From contig NZ_CP075190.1 in the NCBI RefSeq assembly GCF_020510585.1, positions 1,486,001 to 1,550,000 of the forward strand: 64,000 nt of DNA. The letters run 5' to 3'. Made by a program: the position numbers and the translations under genes. The DNA is from Ferribacterium limneticum. Its GTDB lineage: Bacteria > Pseudomonadota > Gammaproteobacteria > Burkholderiales > Rhodocyclaceae. The stretch's first letter is position 1. The number at the start of each line of letters is the position of its first letter. The notes below the pieces were generated by a model. It saw only the letters and a list, made by a program, of their open reading frames with translations, did no database searches and was not told where the DNA came from. This document shows positions 34,971 through 43,508 of this stretch, piece after piece.

Positions 34971-36431
34971 GTGCAGCTGATCAAGAATTTCATCAACGGT
35001 GAGTTTGTCGAGGGAAGCGAAGGCAAGACCTTCGAGAAGCGTTCGCCGCTCGACAACAAAGTCATTGCGCAGGTTTCCGAAGCCGGCAAGGCCGACGTCG
35101 ACGCCGCTGTCCGTGCAGCTCATGCTGCCCGAAACGGCGTGTGGGGCGGCCTGACCACCGACCAGCGCGTCGATCTGCTCTACGGCGTGGCCGATGAAAT
35201 AACCCGCCGTTTCGAGGATTTCGTCGCCGCCGAAATGGCTGACACCGGACAGCCGAACCACGTCATGCGCCATGTTTTCATCCCGCGCGGCGCGGCCAAT
35301 TTCAAGGTCTTCGCCGATGTCGTCAAGAACGTACCGTGCGAGTCCTTCCAGATGGCGACGCCGGATGGCGCCGGTGCGCTCAACTACGCCATCCGCGTCC
35401 CGAAAGGCGTGGTTGGCGTCATTTCGCCGTGGAATGCGCCTTTCCTGCTCATGACCTGGAAGGTCGGCCCGGCGCTGGCCTGTGGCAACACCGTCGTCGT
35501 CAAGCCGTCCGAAGAAACGCCGCTGACCACGACCCTGCTTGGTGAAGTGATGAACACCGTTGGCATCCCCAAGGGCGTCTTCAACGTCATTCAGGGCTTC
35601 GGCCCGAATTCGGCCGGTGAATTCCTGACCCAGCATCCGCTTGTCGATGCCATCACCTTCACCGGCGAAACGCGCACCGGCACGGCTATCATGAAAGCCG
35701 CCGCCGAAGGGATGCGCGATGTGTCCTTCGAACTGGGCGGCAAGAATGCCGGTATCGTGTTCGCTGATGCTGACTTCGATGCAGCGGTCGACGGCATTTT
35801 CCGCTCGGTTTTCCTGAACTCCGGGCAGGTCTGCCTCGGTACCGAGCGCGTCTATGTCGAGCGGCCGATCTTCGACAAGTTCGTGCAGGCGCTCAAAGCC
35901 AAGGCCGAAGCCGTCAAGTTCGGCCGTCCGGACGACAAGAATGCCAACTACGGCCCGCTGATCAGCGCCGAGCACAAGCAGAAGGTCATGTCCTACTACG
36001 CCAAGGCCGCAGCAGAAGGTGCCAATGTCGTGACCGGCGGCGGTGTGCCGACCATGCCGGCCGATCTGGCCGACGGCCATTGGGTGCAGCCAACGATCTG
36101 GACCGGCCTGCCGGAAACGGCATCGGTCGTGCGCGAAGAAGTTTTCGGCCCGTGCTGCCACATCAGCCCCTTCGACAGCGAAGACGAAGTGATCAACAAG
36201 GCCAACAATAACGACTACGGTCTGTCGACGACGATCTGGACGACCAATCTGGCCCGCGCCCACCGTGTCGCGGCGCGCATCGAGGTCGGCATCACGTGGA
36301 TCAATAGCTGGTTCCTGCGCGACCTGCGCACGGCCTTCGGCGGCTCCAAGCAATCCGGCATCGGCCGTGAGGGCGGTGTGCACTCACTGGAGTTCTACAC
36401 CGAAACCCGCAACATCTGCGTGAAGCTCTGA
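34971..36431 (+). CDS. dmpC: 2-hydroxymuconic semialdehyde dehydrogenase (second copy)
   Basis: A 486-residue aldehyde dehydrogenase, paralogue of the one at 12555, with Asn155, Glu254 and Cys288 (GQVCLG) intact. A GTG start at 34971 is supported by AAGGAG six bases upstream and by alignment of IKNFINGEFV with the other copy. First gene of the second lower operon, which begins with this enzyme instead of a dioxygenase. Confidence 0.94.
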   Translation: MQLIKNFINGEFVEGSEGKTFEKRSPLDNKVIAQVSEAGKADVDAAVRAAHAARNGVWGGLTTDQRVDLLYGVADEITRRFEDFVAAEMADTGQPNHVMRHVFIPRGAANFKVFADVVKNVPCESFQMATPDGAGALNYAIRVPKGVVGVISPWNAPFLLMTWKVGPALACGNTVVVKPSEETPLTTTLLGEVMNTVGIPKGVFNVIQGFGPNSAGEFLTQHPLVDAITFTGETRTGTAIMKAAAEGMRDVSFELGGKNAGIVFADADFDAAVDGIFRSVFLNSGQVCLGTERVYVERPIFDKFVQALKAKAEAVKFGRPDDKNANYGPLISAEHKQKVMSYYAKAAAEGANVVTGGGVPTMPADLADGHWVQPTIWTGLPETASVVREEVFGPCCHISPFDSEDEVINKANNNDYGLSTTIWTTNLARAHRVAARIEVGITWINSWFLRDLRTAFGGSKQSGIGREGGVHSLEFYTETRNICVKL

Positions 36432-36439
36432 GGCCAGCC

Positions 36440-37237
36440 ATGGACCAACAAAAAATCACCGCCTATGGCGACGAGCTGTACGAAGCCTGGCTCGCCTGCC
36501 GCCCGGTGCGCCCGCTGCTCGAAAGCGAGCCGGACATCACCATCGAGGACGCCTACCAGATTCAGGAACGCTTCGTCGCCCGCCGCGTGCAGGCTGGCGA
36601 GACGATCATCGGCAAGAAGATCGGCGCGACGAGCAAGCCGGTGCAGGATTTCCTCGGCGTCTATCAGCCCGATTTCGGCTTGCTGCTCTCCGGCATGGTC
36701 TATCAGGAAGGCGACACCATCGATCTCGCCACGCTGATCCAGCCCAAGGCTGAGGCTGAACTGGCCTTTGTCCTCAAGGCAGACCTCAAAGGCCCGGGCA
36801 TCACGGCAATGGACGTCATCCGCGCCACCGATTACGTGCTGCCCTGTTTCGAGATCGTCGATTCGCGCATCACCGACTGGAAGATCAAGATTCAGGACAC
36901 CGTCGCCGACAACGCTTCCTGCGGCGTCTTCGTGCTGGGCAAGACCAGGGGTGATCCGCGCCAGCTGGACATCACGCTGGCCGGCATGGTGCTGGAGAAG
37001 AACGGTGAACTGTTCTCGACCGGTGTCGGCGCTGCCGTGCAAGGCTCGCCCGCTAATGCCGTCGCCTGGCTGGCCAATACGTTGGGCGAACTGGGCATCC
37101 CCTTCAAGGCCGGCGAGGTCATTCTTTCCGGTTCGCAATCGGCGCTCGTCCCGGTCGTCGATGGCGACGAACTGGTGTGCACGGTGGGCGGCCTCGGCAC
37201 CTGCTCGGTCAAATTCGCCGGAAGGAGCAAACCATGA
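36440..37237 (+). CDS. dmpE: 2-oxopent-4-enoate hydratase (second copy)
   Basis: A 265-residue paralogue of the enzyme at 14859, with GKKIGATSKPVQDFLGVYQPDFG and the shared FEIVDSRITDWKIKIQDTVADNASCG region. No dmpD hydrolase lies before it. Its TGA overlaps the ATG of the next gene. Confidence 0.93.
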   Translation: MDQQKITAYGDELYEAWLACRPVRPLLESEPDITIEDAYQIQERFVARRVQAGETIIGKKIGATSKPVQDFLGVYQPDFGLLLSGMVYQEGDTIDLATLIQPKAEAELAFVLKADLKGPGITAMDVIRATDYVLPCFEIVDSRITDWKIKIQDTVADNASCGVFVLGKTRGDPRQLDITLAGMVLEKNGELFSTGVGAAVQGSPANAVAWLANTLGELGIPFKAGEVILSGSQSALVPVVDGDELVCTVGGLGTCSVKFAGRSKP

Positions 37238-38037
37238 GCATGAATGTCACCCTCTCCCGCGAGGACATCGTTCGCCTGTGCGAGCGCGTCGAAGGCGCCC
37301 AGACGCGCGCTTACGCCATCCCCAAACTGACCGACGAATACCCGGGCATGACTATCGGCGATGGCTACGCAGTGCAACTTGAACTGCGTCGCCGCTTCCT
37401 CGCCGCCGGCCACAAGCAGGTCGGCTGGAAAGCCGGCCTGACATCGAAGGCCAAGATGATCCAGATGGGCGTTAACGTGCCGTCCATCGGCTTCCTGACC
37501 GACCGCATGGCGCGTCCGGAAAACTCGGCGATCAAGACCTCCGATCTGGTGCACCCGCGCGTCGAGTGCGAGGTCGCCTTCGTCATGAAGAAGACGCTGA
37601 AAGGCCCGAACTGCACGCGGCAGGATGTCCTGGATGCCACCGACTACGTGCTGCCGGCCGTCGAGATCATCGACTCGCGTTTCTCCGGTTTCAAGTTCGA
37701 TCTGGAAAGTGTCGTTGCCGACAACGGTTCTTCGGCGCGCTTCGTCGGCGGTGGTCGCGCCCGTTACCCGGCTGATATCGACCTGCGCACGCTCGGTGTC
37801 GTCATGGAGAAGAACGGCGAGATCGTTACCCTGGGCGCTTCGGCCGCCGTCCTCGGCCATCCGGCCGAAGCCATCGCCATGCTGGTCAATATCCTCGCCG
37901 AACTGGGCGAGGAATTGCCAGCCGGCAGCTTCGTGATGAGCGGCGGCATCACCGAAGCCATTCCGGTCAAGCCGGGCGACAACATCGTGGCGCGCTTCCA
38001 GGAACTGGGCAGCGTATCGATGCGCTTCATTGAATAA
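37234..38037 (+). CDS. dmpH: 4-oxalocrotonate decarboxylase (second copy)
   Basis: A 267-residue decarboxylase, paralogue of 18435-19223 (GWKAGLTSKAKMIQMGV; FKFDLESVVADNGSSARFVGGG). The start at 37234 is taken because of the ATGA overlap with dmpE and GAAGGAG upstream. Gene order here is E-H-I-F-G, against E-SDR-F-G-H-I in the first operon, so the two sets are not a simple recent duplication. Confidence 0.92.
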   Translation: MSMNVTLSREDIVRLCERVEGAQTRAYAIPKLTDEYPGMTIGDGYAVQLELRRRFLAAGHKQVGWKAGLTSKAKMIQMGVNVPSIGFLTDRMARPENSAIKTSDLVHPRVECEVAFVMKKTLKGPNCTRQDVLDATDYVLPAVEIIDSRFSGFKFDLESVVADNGSSARFVGGGRARYPADIDLRTLGVVMEKNGEIVTLGASAAVLGHPAEAIAMLVNILAELGEELPAGSFVMSGGITEAIPVKPGDNIVARFQELGSVSMRFIE

Positions 38038-38059
38038 ATAAAAACAGGAGGAGACACGG

Positions 38060-38278
38060 ATGCCAATCATAGAAATGCATCTCATGCAGGGGCGCACCAA
38101 TGAGCAAAAACGCGCCGTTGCCGAAGCTGTGGCCGAGGCGGTGACGCGCACGCTGGGGGTGGGGCCGGAGACGGTTCGCCTGCTGATTACCGAGCACACC
38201 AGCGAGGAGTTTTCAGTCGGCGGTGTGACGGCCGGCCGTCGACGTGAGCTCGCTGAGCTTGAAGCCAAGAAATCGTAG
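38060..38278 (+). CDS. dmpI: 4-oxalocrotonate tautomerase (second copy)
   Basis: A 72-codon tautomerase with Pro1, Arg11, Arg39 and Phe50 all matching the Pseudomonas enzyme, and a C-terminal tail about nine residues longer than usual ([10 protein letters not shown]). AGGAGGAGACACGG precedes the ATG. Confidence 0.92.
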   Translation: MPIIEMHLMQGRTNEQKRAVAEAVAEAVTRTLGVGPETVRLLITEHTSEEFSVGGVTAGRRRELAELEAKKS

Positions 38279-38295
38279 TTCTGGAGAAAATGAAG

Positions 38296-39210
38296 ATGAA
38301 AAAAATCAGATGCGCGCTGATTGGTTCCGGCAACATCGGCACCGACCTGATCTACAAGATCCAGCGCAGCCCCTTCCTTGAGCCGGTCTGGATGGTCGGT
38401 ATCGACCCGGAATCCGAAGGCCTCGCCCGCGCCCGCGACATGGGCTTGAAGACCACCGCAGCCGGCGTCGATGGCCTGCTGCCGCATGTGCTGGAAGACA
38501 ACATCCAGATCGCTTTCGACGCGACCAGCGCCTACGTTCACGCCGAAAATTCGCGCAAGCTCAATGAGCTGGGCGTCATGATGATCGACCTGACGCCGGC
38601 CGCCATCGGCCCCCTGTGTGTGCCGCCGGTCAACCTCAAGGCACATGCCGAAAAGGTCGAGATGAACGTGAACATGATTTCGTGCGCCGGCCAGGCGACG
38701 ATTCCCATCGTCTTCGCCGTCTCGCGCATTCAGGCCGTGGGTTACGGCGAAATCGTCGCCAGTCTCGCCTCGAAATCGATCGGCCCGGGTACCCGCGCCA
38801 ATCTGGATGAATTCACCTACACCACCTCGAACGCCATCGAAGTCGTCGGTGGGGCGCGCAAGGGCAAGGCGCTGGCCATCATCAACCCGGCCGAACCGCC
38901 GATGATGATGCGCAACACCATTTCCTGCCTGACCGACGACGAGCCCGACCAGGCAAAGATCACCGAGTCGGTGCTCGAGATGATCAAGGAAGTGCAGAAG
39001 TACGTGCCAGGTTACCGGCTGGTCAATGGCCCCTTGTTCGACGGCAAGCGCGTCACGGTTTTCATGGAAGTCGCCGGCCTCGGCGATTACCTGCCCAAGT
39101 ACGCCGGCAACCTCGACATCATGACCGCCGCGGCGACGCGCACGGCCGAAATGTTCGCCCAGGAAATCATCGCTGGCACCATCCAGCTCAAGTCACCGGA
39201 GGTCGCGTAA
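38296..39210 (+). CDS. dmpF: acetaldehyde dehydrogenase (acylating), second copy
   Basis: A 304-residue DmpF paralogue with GSGNIGTD near the N-terminus and Cys130 (SCAGQATIP). The ATG at 38296 is preferred because GGAG lies nine bases upstream; one at 38290 is only three bases from the same GGAG. Stop and next start overlap (TAATG), fitting the physical complex with the aldolase. Confidence 0.93.
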   Translation: MKKIRCALIGSGNIGTDLIYKIQRSPFLEPVWMVGIDPESEGLARARDMGLKTTAAGVDGLLPHVLEDNIQIAFDATSAYVHAENSRKLNELGVMMIDLTPAAIGPLCVPPVNLKAHAEKVEMNVNMISCAGQATIPIVFAVSRIQAVGYGEIVASLASKSIGPGTRANLDEFTYTTSNAIEVVGGARKGKALAIINPAEPPMMMRNTISCLTDDEPDQAKITESVLEMIKEVQKYVPGYRLVNGPLFDGKRVTVFMEVAGLGDYLPKYAGNLDIMTAAATRTAEMFAQEIIAGTIQLKSPEVA

Positions 39211-40265
39211 TGAGCGCCGAGCAAAGTCTCAAGGGTCGCAAGATCATCATTCACGACATGTCACTGCGCGACGGCATGCACGCCAAGCGCGAGCAGATGA
39301 GCATAGCCCAGATGGTCACCATCGCCACGGCGCTCGACGATGCCGGCGTGCCGCTGATCCAGGTTACGCACGGCGCCGGCATGGGCGGGAACTCGCTGCA
39401 GCACGGCTTCGCGCCGCACAGCAATGAGGAATACATCACGGCTGTGGCGTCGCGGATGAAACAGGCCGTGGTGTCGGTCCTGCTCATTCCCGGCCTCGGC
39501 ACGATGAAGGAATTGAAATCAGCCTACGACTGCGGGGCGCGCAGCGTGCACGTCGCCACCCATTGCACCGAGGCCGATACCTCGCCGCAGCACATTGCCT
39601 TCGCCCGCAAGCTGGGCATGGACACCACCGGTTTCCTCATGATGGCCCACCTCAATACGCCGGAAGGCCTGGCGCAGCAGGGCAAGCTCATGGAATCCTA
39701 CGGGGCGCAGACGGTGTACATCACCGACTCGGCCGGCTACATGCTGCCGGCCGACGTCAAGGCGCGGGTGGCGGCGCTGCGCGCGGTCCTCAATCCGGAA
39801 ACTGAAATCGGCTTCCACGGCCACCACAACATGGGCATGGGTATCGCCAATTCCATCGCCGCCATCGAGGAAGGTGCCAGCCGGATTGACGCCTCAGTGG
39901 CAGGGCTCGGCGCCGGGGCAGGCAATACGCCGCTTGAAGTCTTCGCTGCCGTCTGCGAGCGGATGGGCATTGTCACTGGCTGTGACCTGTTCAAGCTCAT
40001 GGACATGGCCGAAGACATCATCGTGCCGATGATGGACCACATGGTTCGCGTTGATCGCTCGTCGCTGACGCTGGGCTTTGCCGGTGTCTATTCGACCTTC
40101 CTGCTCCATGCCAAGCGGGCGGCCGAGCGTTTCGGCGTGCCGGCACGCGACATTCTGGTCGAGCTGGGACGCAAGAAGATGATCGGTGGTCAGGAGGACA
40201 TGATCGTCGATACGGCGATGACCATGGCCAAGGAACGCGGGTTGCTCAAGGACGCTGCGGCCTGA
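39210..40265 (+). CDS. dmpG: 4-hydroxy-2-oxovalerate aldolase (second copy)
   Basis: A 351-residue DRE-TIM aldolase with [10 protein letters not shown] (catalytic Arg, metal Asp) and [11 protein letters not shown]. Coupled to dmpF by one-base overlap. About the same length as the first copy, with a short extra N-terminal and C-terminal extension. Confidence 0.94.
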   Translation: MSAEQSLKGRKIIIHDMSLRDGMHAKREQMSIAQMVTIATALDDAGVPLIQVTHGAGMGGNSLQHGFAPHSNEEYITAVASRMKQAVVSVLLIPGLGTMKELKSAYDCGARSVHVATHCTEADTSPQHIAFARKLGMDTTGFLMMAHLNTPEGLAQQGKLMESYGAQTVYITDSAGYMLPADVKARVAALRAVLNPETEIGFHGHHNMGMGIANSIAAIEEGASRIDASVAGLGAGAGNTPLEVFAAVCERMGIVTGCDLFKLMDMAEDIIVPMMDHMVRVDRSSLTLGFAGVYSTFLLHAKRAAERFGVPARDILVELGRKKMIGGQEDMIVDTAMTMAKERGLLKDAAA

Positions 40266-40292
40266 TTGGCGCGGATAACGGGAGAAGGAAAA

Positions 40293-41048
40293 ATGGCAGC
40301 AACAAAGGAATGGGTCGTCGTCGTTGGTGCCACGGGCGCCTTCGGCTCGGTCATGGTCGAACGCTTTCTCGCCCGCGGCCTGGGTGTGCTCGCCGTGGCG
40401 CGCAGTGTGTCGTCGCTAGCCGAACTGGCCGCGAAAAATCCGGGGCTGGTGCCCTGCGCGGCCGACATTTCGGATGACGCCGCCATCGAGGCGATCAAGG
40501 CCGCATTGCCCGGTCCTGTGCGCATGGTCGTCCATGGCCCCGGCGTGGCGGTCGGTGGCGGTGTGCTGACCATCGCCACGCAGGCGATGATCGATGCGGT
40601 CAATATCAAGGTTGGTGGCTTCCTGCGTCTGGTTCGTGCGGTCGACGGGCACCTGTTGCCCAATTCGCGATTGGTCGCCATCGGCGGTCATTACGGTTTC
40701 GAGCCGACGGCCTATGCTGCCGCAGCCGGCGTTGGCAATGCCGCGCTGGTCAATGTCGTGCGCCAGATGAGCCTGGCCTACGGAGCGCGCGGCATCACGG
40801 CCCACCTCGTCGCACCCGGCCCGGCCGATACCGAACGCCTGCGCCGGGTGGCGGCCGATCGCGCCAAAATGCTTGGCACGACGGTCGAGGCGGTCATGGA
40901 CAGCATGCGGGCCGAGTCGTCGCTCGGCGCTTTCACCGAACCGGGGCAGGTCGCCTGGGCGCTCGAAATGTTGCTGGCACCGGAAGCCTCGGCGATGACC
41001 GGTTCCTCGCTGATGCTCGATGCCGGCCGTCGCCACGGTCTACCGTAA
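40293..41048 (+). CDS. SDR-fold protein lacking the catalytic lysine
   Basis: A 251-residue Rossmann protein with the cofactor loop GATGAFG (12-18) and Asn105 in place, but the YxxxK motif reads Tyr141-AAA-Ala145 and the upstream serine position is GG (AIGGHYG). It is therefore unlikely to work as an ordinary SDR. The ATG at 40293 follows GGAGAAGGAAAA. It is not close to the SDR of the first operon. Role unknown; perhaps a binding or assembly protein, or a reductase with a different proton donor. Confidence 0.8.
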   Translation: MAATKEWVVVVGATGAFGSVMVERFLARGLGVLAVARSVSSLAELAAKNPGLVPCAADISDDAAIEAIKAALPGPVRMVVHGPGVAVGGGVLTIATQAMIDAVNIKVGGFLRLVRAVDGHLLPNSRLVAIGGHYGFEPTAYAAAAGVGNAALVNVVRQMSLAYGARGITAHLVAPGPADTERLRRVAADRAKMLGTTVEAVMDSMRAESSLGAFTEPGQVAWALEMLLAPEASAMTGSSLMLDAGRRHGLP

Positions 41049-41066
41049 AAAAGGGCCAAAATCGTA

Positions 41067-41501
41067 ATGCCAATTCTCAACTTCCATCTCGTCCAGGGGC
41101 AGCATGCGCCGGCTCAGGTCGACGCGCTGCTGCTCAAAGCCAGCGCCTTGTTTGCCGAAGTGCTGGCCTGTCCGATTGAGCGCGTCCGCGTGTTCGCTAC
41201 CGAACATCCGCCGCAGCACGTCTGCATCGGTGGCCAACTGGTCAACCGGCACGCGCAGGTTGCGCCGTACTTTTCCTTCATCGTCCTCGAGGGCCGTTCT
41301 CAGGCCGACCGCCAGCGCCTGCTCAGCGGTTTCACCGATCTCGTCGTCGACATTCTTGGCGCGCCGCGCGCCAATGTTCGGGGCGGCATCGTGCCGGTGG
41401 CGCCGTCTGACTGGAGCATCGGCGGCGAACTGGCCAGCGAGTTGCGGCAGGCCGAAATCGAGGCCCGACGACTGGCGGCAGCGGCCGCGCAAGGTCGGTG
41501 A
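41067..41501 (+). CDS. double-length tautomerase-superfamily protein
   Basis: A 144-residue protein made of two 4-OT-like units (about 1-62 and 66-128). Pro1 is present, but the Arg11 position is Gln (VQGQ); an internal AP at about 67-68 aligns with the start of the second unit, where a buried proline cannot act as the catalytic base. It retains an arginine near 40 and IGG turns in both halves. It sits in the meta operon beside the ordinary tautomerase, so a different substrate is likely. Confidence 0.75.
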   Translation: MPILNFHLVQGQHAPAQVDALLLKASALFAEVLACPIERVRVFATEHPPQHVCIGGQLVNRHAQVAPYFSFIVLEGRSQADRQRLLSGFTDLVVDILGAPRANVRGGIVPVAPSDWSIGGELASELRQAEIEARRLAAAAAQGR

Positions 41502-41506
41502 AGTCG

Positions 41507-42226
41507 ATGAAAGTTCTCATCGTCCATGCCCATTACGAAGCCAAATCCTTCAACAGCGCGCTCAAAGACCTTGCTGTCAAAACACTGACCGAAGCCGGGC
41601 ATGAGGTTCAGGTTTCCGACCTGTACGCGATGAACTGGAACCCTGTTGTCTCCCAAGCCGATTTCGCCGAGCCGACCAACCCCGATTACTGCGTCTATGC
41701 GCTGGAGCAACGTAAGGGTTTCGAGTCGGGGAGCATCGCCCCGGACATTCAGGCCGAAATCGGCAAGGTCGACTGGTGCGACCTGCTGATCTTCAATTTC
41801 CCGATTTTCTGGTTCTCGGTGCCGGCCATCCTCAAAGGCTGGATCGACCGCGTTTTCGTTTCCGGCCACTTCTACGGCGGCAAGCGCTTCTACGACCAGG
41901 GTGGGATGCTCGGCAAAAAGGCCATGCTGACGCTATCGCTCGGCGGCCAGCCGCACATGTTCGGTCCGGAGGCCATCCACGGCGAAATGGACACCTTGCT
42001 GCGCCCGATCATGCGAGGTGCGTTGGCCTATTGCGGCTTTACCGTGCTGCCGCCCTATGTCGCCTATCACGTGCCCTACGTTTCGCCCGAGGCACGCCAG
42101 GCCATGCTCGACGATTACCGGGAACGTCTGCTCCATCTCGATGATCAGACCCCCATCAAATTTCCCAGTCTGGGCGATTTCGACGATCGGCTTTATCCCA
42201 AAGAAATAAGCGCTGCTGTTTTATAA
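41507..42226 (+). CDS. NAD(P)H:quinone oxidoreductase-like flavoprotein
   Basis: A 239-residue flavodoxin-fold oxidoreductase of the NQO1/KefF (DT-diaphorase) family: KVLIVHAHYEAKSFNSAL at the start for FMN/FAD phosphate binding, then FNFPIFWFSVPAILKGWIDRVF (about 101-122) and a GG(K)RFYDQGGM segment. Two-electron reduction of quinones formed from catechol autooxidation would fit the operon; this is inference. A GTG at 41498 overlapping the previous stop is an alternative start. Confidence 0.82.
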   Translation: MKVLIVHAHYEAKSFNSALKDLAVKTLTEAGHEVQVSDLYAMNWNPVVSQADFAEPTNPDYCVYALEQRKGFESGSIAPDIQAEIGKVDWCDLLIFNFPIFWFSVPAILKGWIDRVFVSGHFYGGKRFYDQGGMLGKKAMLTLSLGGQPHMFGPEAIHGEMDTLLRPIMRGALAYCGFTVLPPYVAYHVPYVSPEARQAMLDDYRERLLHLDDQTPIKFPSLGDFDDRLYPKEISAAVL

Positions 42227-42236
42227 AGGAGAAGAC

Positions 42237-42842
42237 ATGAAGCTTTACTACGCCACGGGAGCCTGCTCCCTTTCCCCACATATCGTGCTGAGCGAACTGG
42301 GTTTGCCCTACGAACTGGTCAAGGTTGAACTGTCCACCCATCTGACTGCCGATGGCCAGGACTACACAGCGATCAATCCCAAGGGCTACGTGCCGGCCCT
42401 GCAACTCGACGACGGCCAACTGCTCACCGAAGGCCCGGCCATCATCCAGTATCTGGCCGACCAGAAGCCGTCTGCCGGCCTCCTGCCGCCGGCTGGAACG
42501 CTCGCGCGGGCGCGGGTGCAGGAATGGCTGACCTTCATCGGCACCGAAATCCACAAGAACTTCAGCCCGCTGTTCAATCCGAATGCTTCAGCCGACTGGA
42601 AGGCCGCGGCGAAGGCCAATATCGAGCGGCGCTTTTCCTTCATCGAGAAGGCGCTGAGCGGCCGCGACTACCTGACCGGGGCCAATTTTTGCGTGGCCGA
42701 TGCCTATCTGTTTACGGTTGTGAACTGGACCAAGGTCGTCAAAATCGACTTGGCGCCGTGGCCGACGCTGGCTGCGTTTCATCAGCGGGTTATGGCGCGG
42801 CCGGCGGTGCAGGTGGCGCTTCGGGAGGAAGGGCTGATTTAG
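42237..42842 (+). CDS. glutathione S-transferase, beta class (BphK-like)
   Basis: A 201-residue GST with the beta-class catalytic residues Cys10 (ATGACSLSPH) and His106 (EIHKNFSPLF). BphK-type GSTs occur in aromatic meta pathways and can dechlorinate ring-cleavage products. AAGGAGAAGAC precedes the ATG. Last gene of the second lower operon, 24 bases before element B. Confidence 0.9.
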   Translation: MKLYYATGACSLSPHIVLSELGLPYELVKVELSTHLTADGQDYTAINPKGYVPALQLDDGQLLTEGPAIIQYLADQKPSAGLLPPAGTLARARVQEWLTFIGTEIHKNFSPLFNPNASADWKAAAKANIERRFSFIEKALSGRDYLTGANFCVADAYLFTVVNWTKVVKIDLAPWPTLAAFHQRVMARPAVQVALREEGLI

Positions 42843-42865
42843 CCTTTGCTAGTCGGCTTTCTGCT

Positions 42866-43428
42866 GAATTGGCTTGGGTTTCCGCCTTGTTGGCGGGCGT
42901 ACTTTGTTTTGCTTCGCCAAAAGAAAGTAGCCAAAGAAAAGGCGACCCCGAGGGCGGCGCCGGCTTTGCCGGTTCCTTGCGCTACTCGGAAGGCCGGGCG
43001 GCTGCGGAACTCGGGCTTCGCCCTCAAACAGTCCTCGCCGACTGCCCCCGGCCTTCCTGCGTTGCTCAGCGCCTTCCACGGGGGCCCCAAAGGCGTTCGG
43101 ACTCCACGGATGTAGCTCAAAAAAGCCGGTTTCCACGGTCAACCGGAAAAAAAGGCCAAAAATGAAATCTGTCATTCAGGCACCAAGCCCAAGCATGGAT
43201 CGTTTCACCGGGCCCCTTGAGAGGTGCCGAGCAACGCAGGGGCTGGCGGAAAAAGGGCGAGGACTGTCTGAGGGCGAAGCCCGAGTTCCGCAGCCCCCGC
43301 CAGCACCGAGTAGCGCAGGGAACCGGCGCAGCCGGCACCGACCCAGGGTCGCCTTTTCTTTGCTTACTTTCTTTTGGCGAAGCAAAAGAAAGTAATGCCG
43401 CCAGCAAGGCGGAACCCCAAGCCAATTC
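42866..43428. repeat. 563-bp inverted-repeat element, copy B
   Basis: Second copy of the element at 34193-34756, in the same orientation, with a perfect 12-base terminal inverted repeat GAATTGGCTTGG. Arms of about 240 bases flank interspersed repeat copy 6. Together with copy A it brackets the second lower operon exactly. It accounts for most of the gap 42843-43508; nothing else is seen there. Confidence 0.75.
43133..43168 (+). repeat. interspersed repeat, copy 6 (centre of element B)
   Basis: CCACGGTCAACCGGAAAAAA, then GGCCAAAAATGAAAT, at the axis of element B. Confidence 0.75.
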
Positions 43429-43508
43429 CGAATGCTAGCGCCAAAAAACCCGGGTTCCTGCCATCCCGGCAGCGATGCTCAACCTAACAGCATTGGGCGA
43501 ATTGCGCG

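Noticed and set aside
42524..43165. 213-codon frame overlapping the GST gene and element B
   Set aside because: It overlaps the well-supported GST gene in another frame and then runs through the repeat element.
34193..43428. Composite transposon with insertion sequences at both ends
   Set aside because: The flanking elements have no transposase and no visible target duplication, so only a non-autonomous inverted-repeat element can be claimed.
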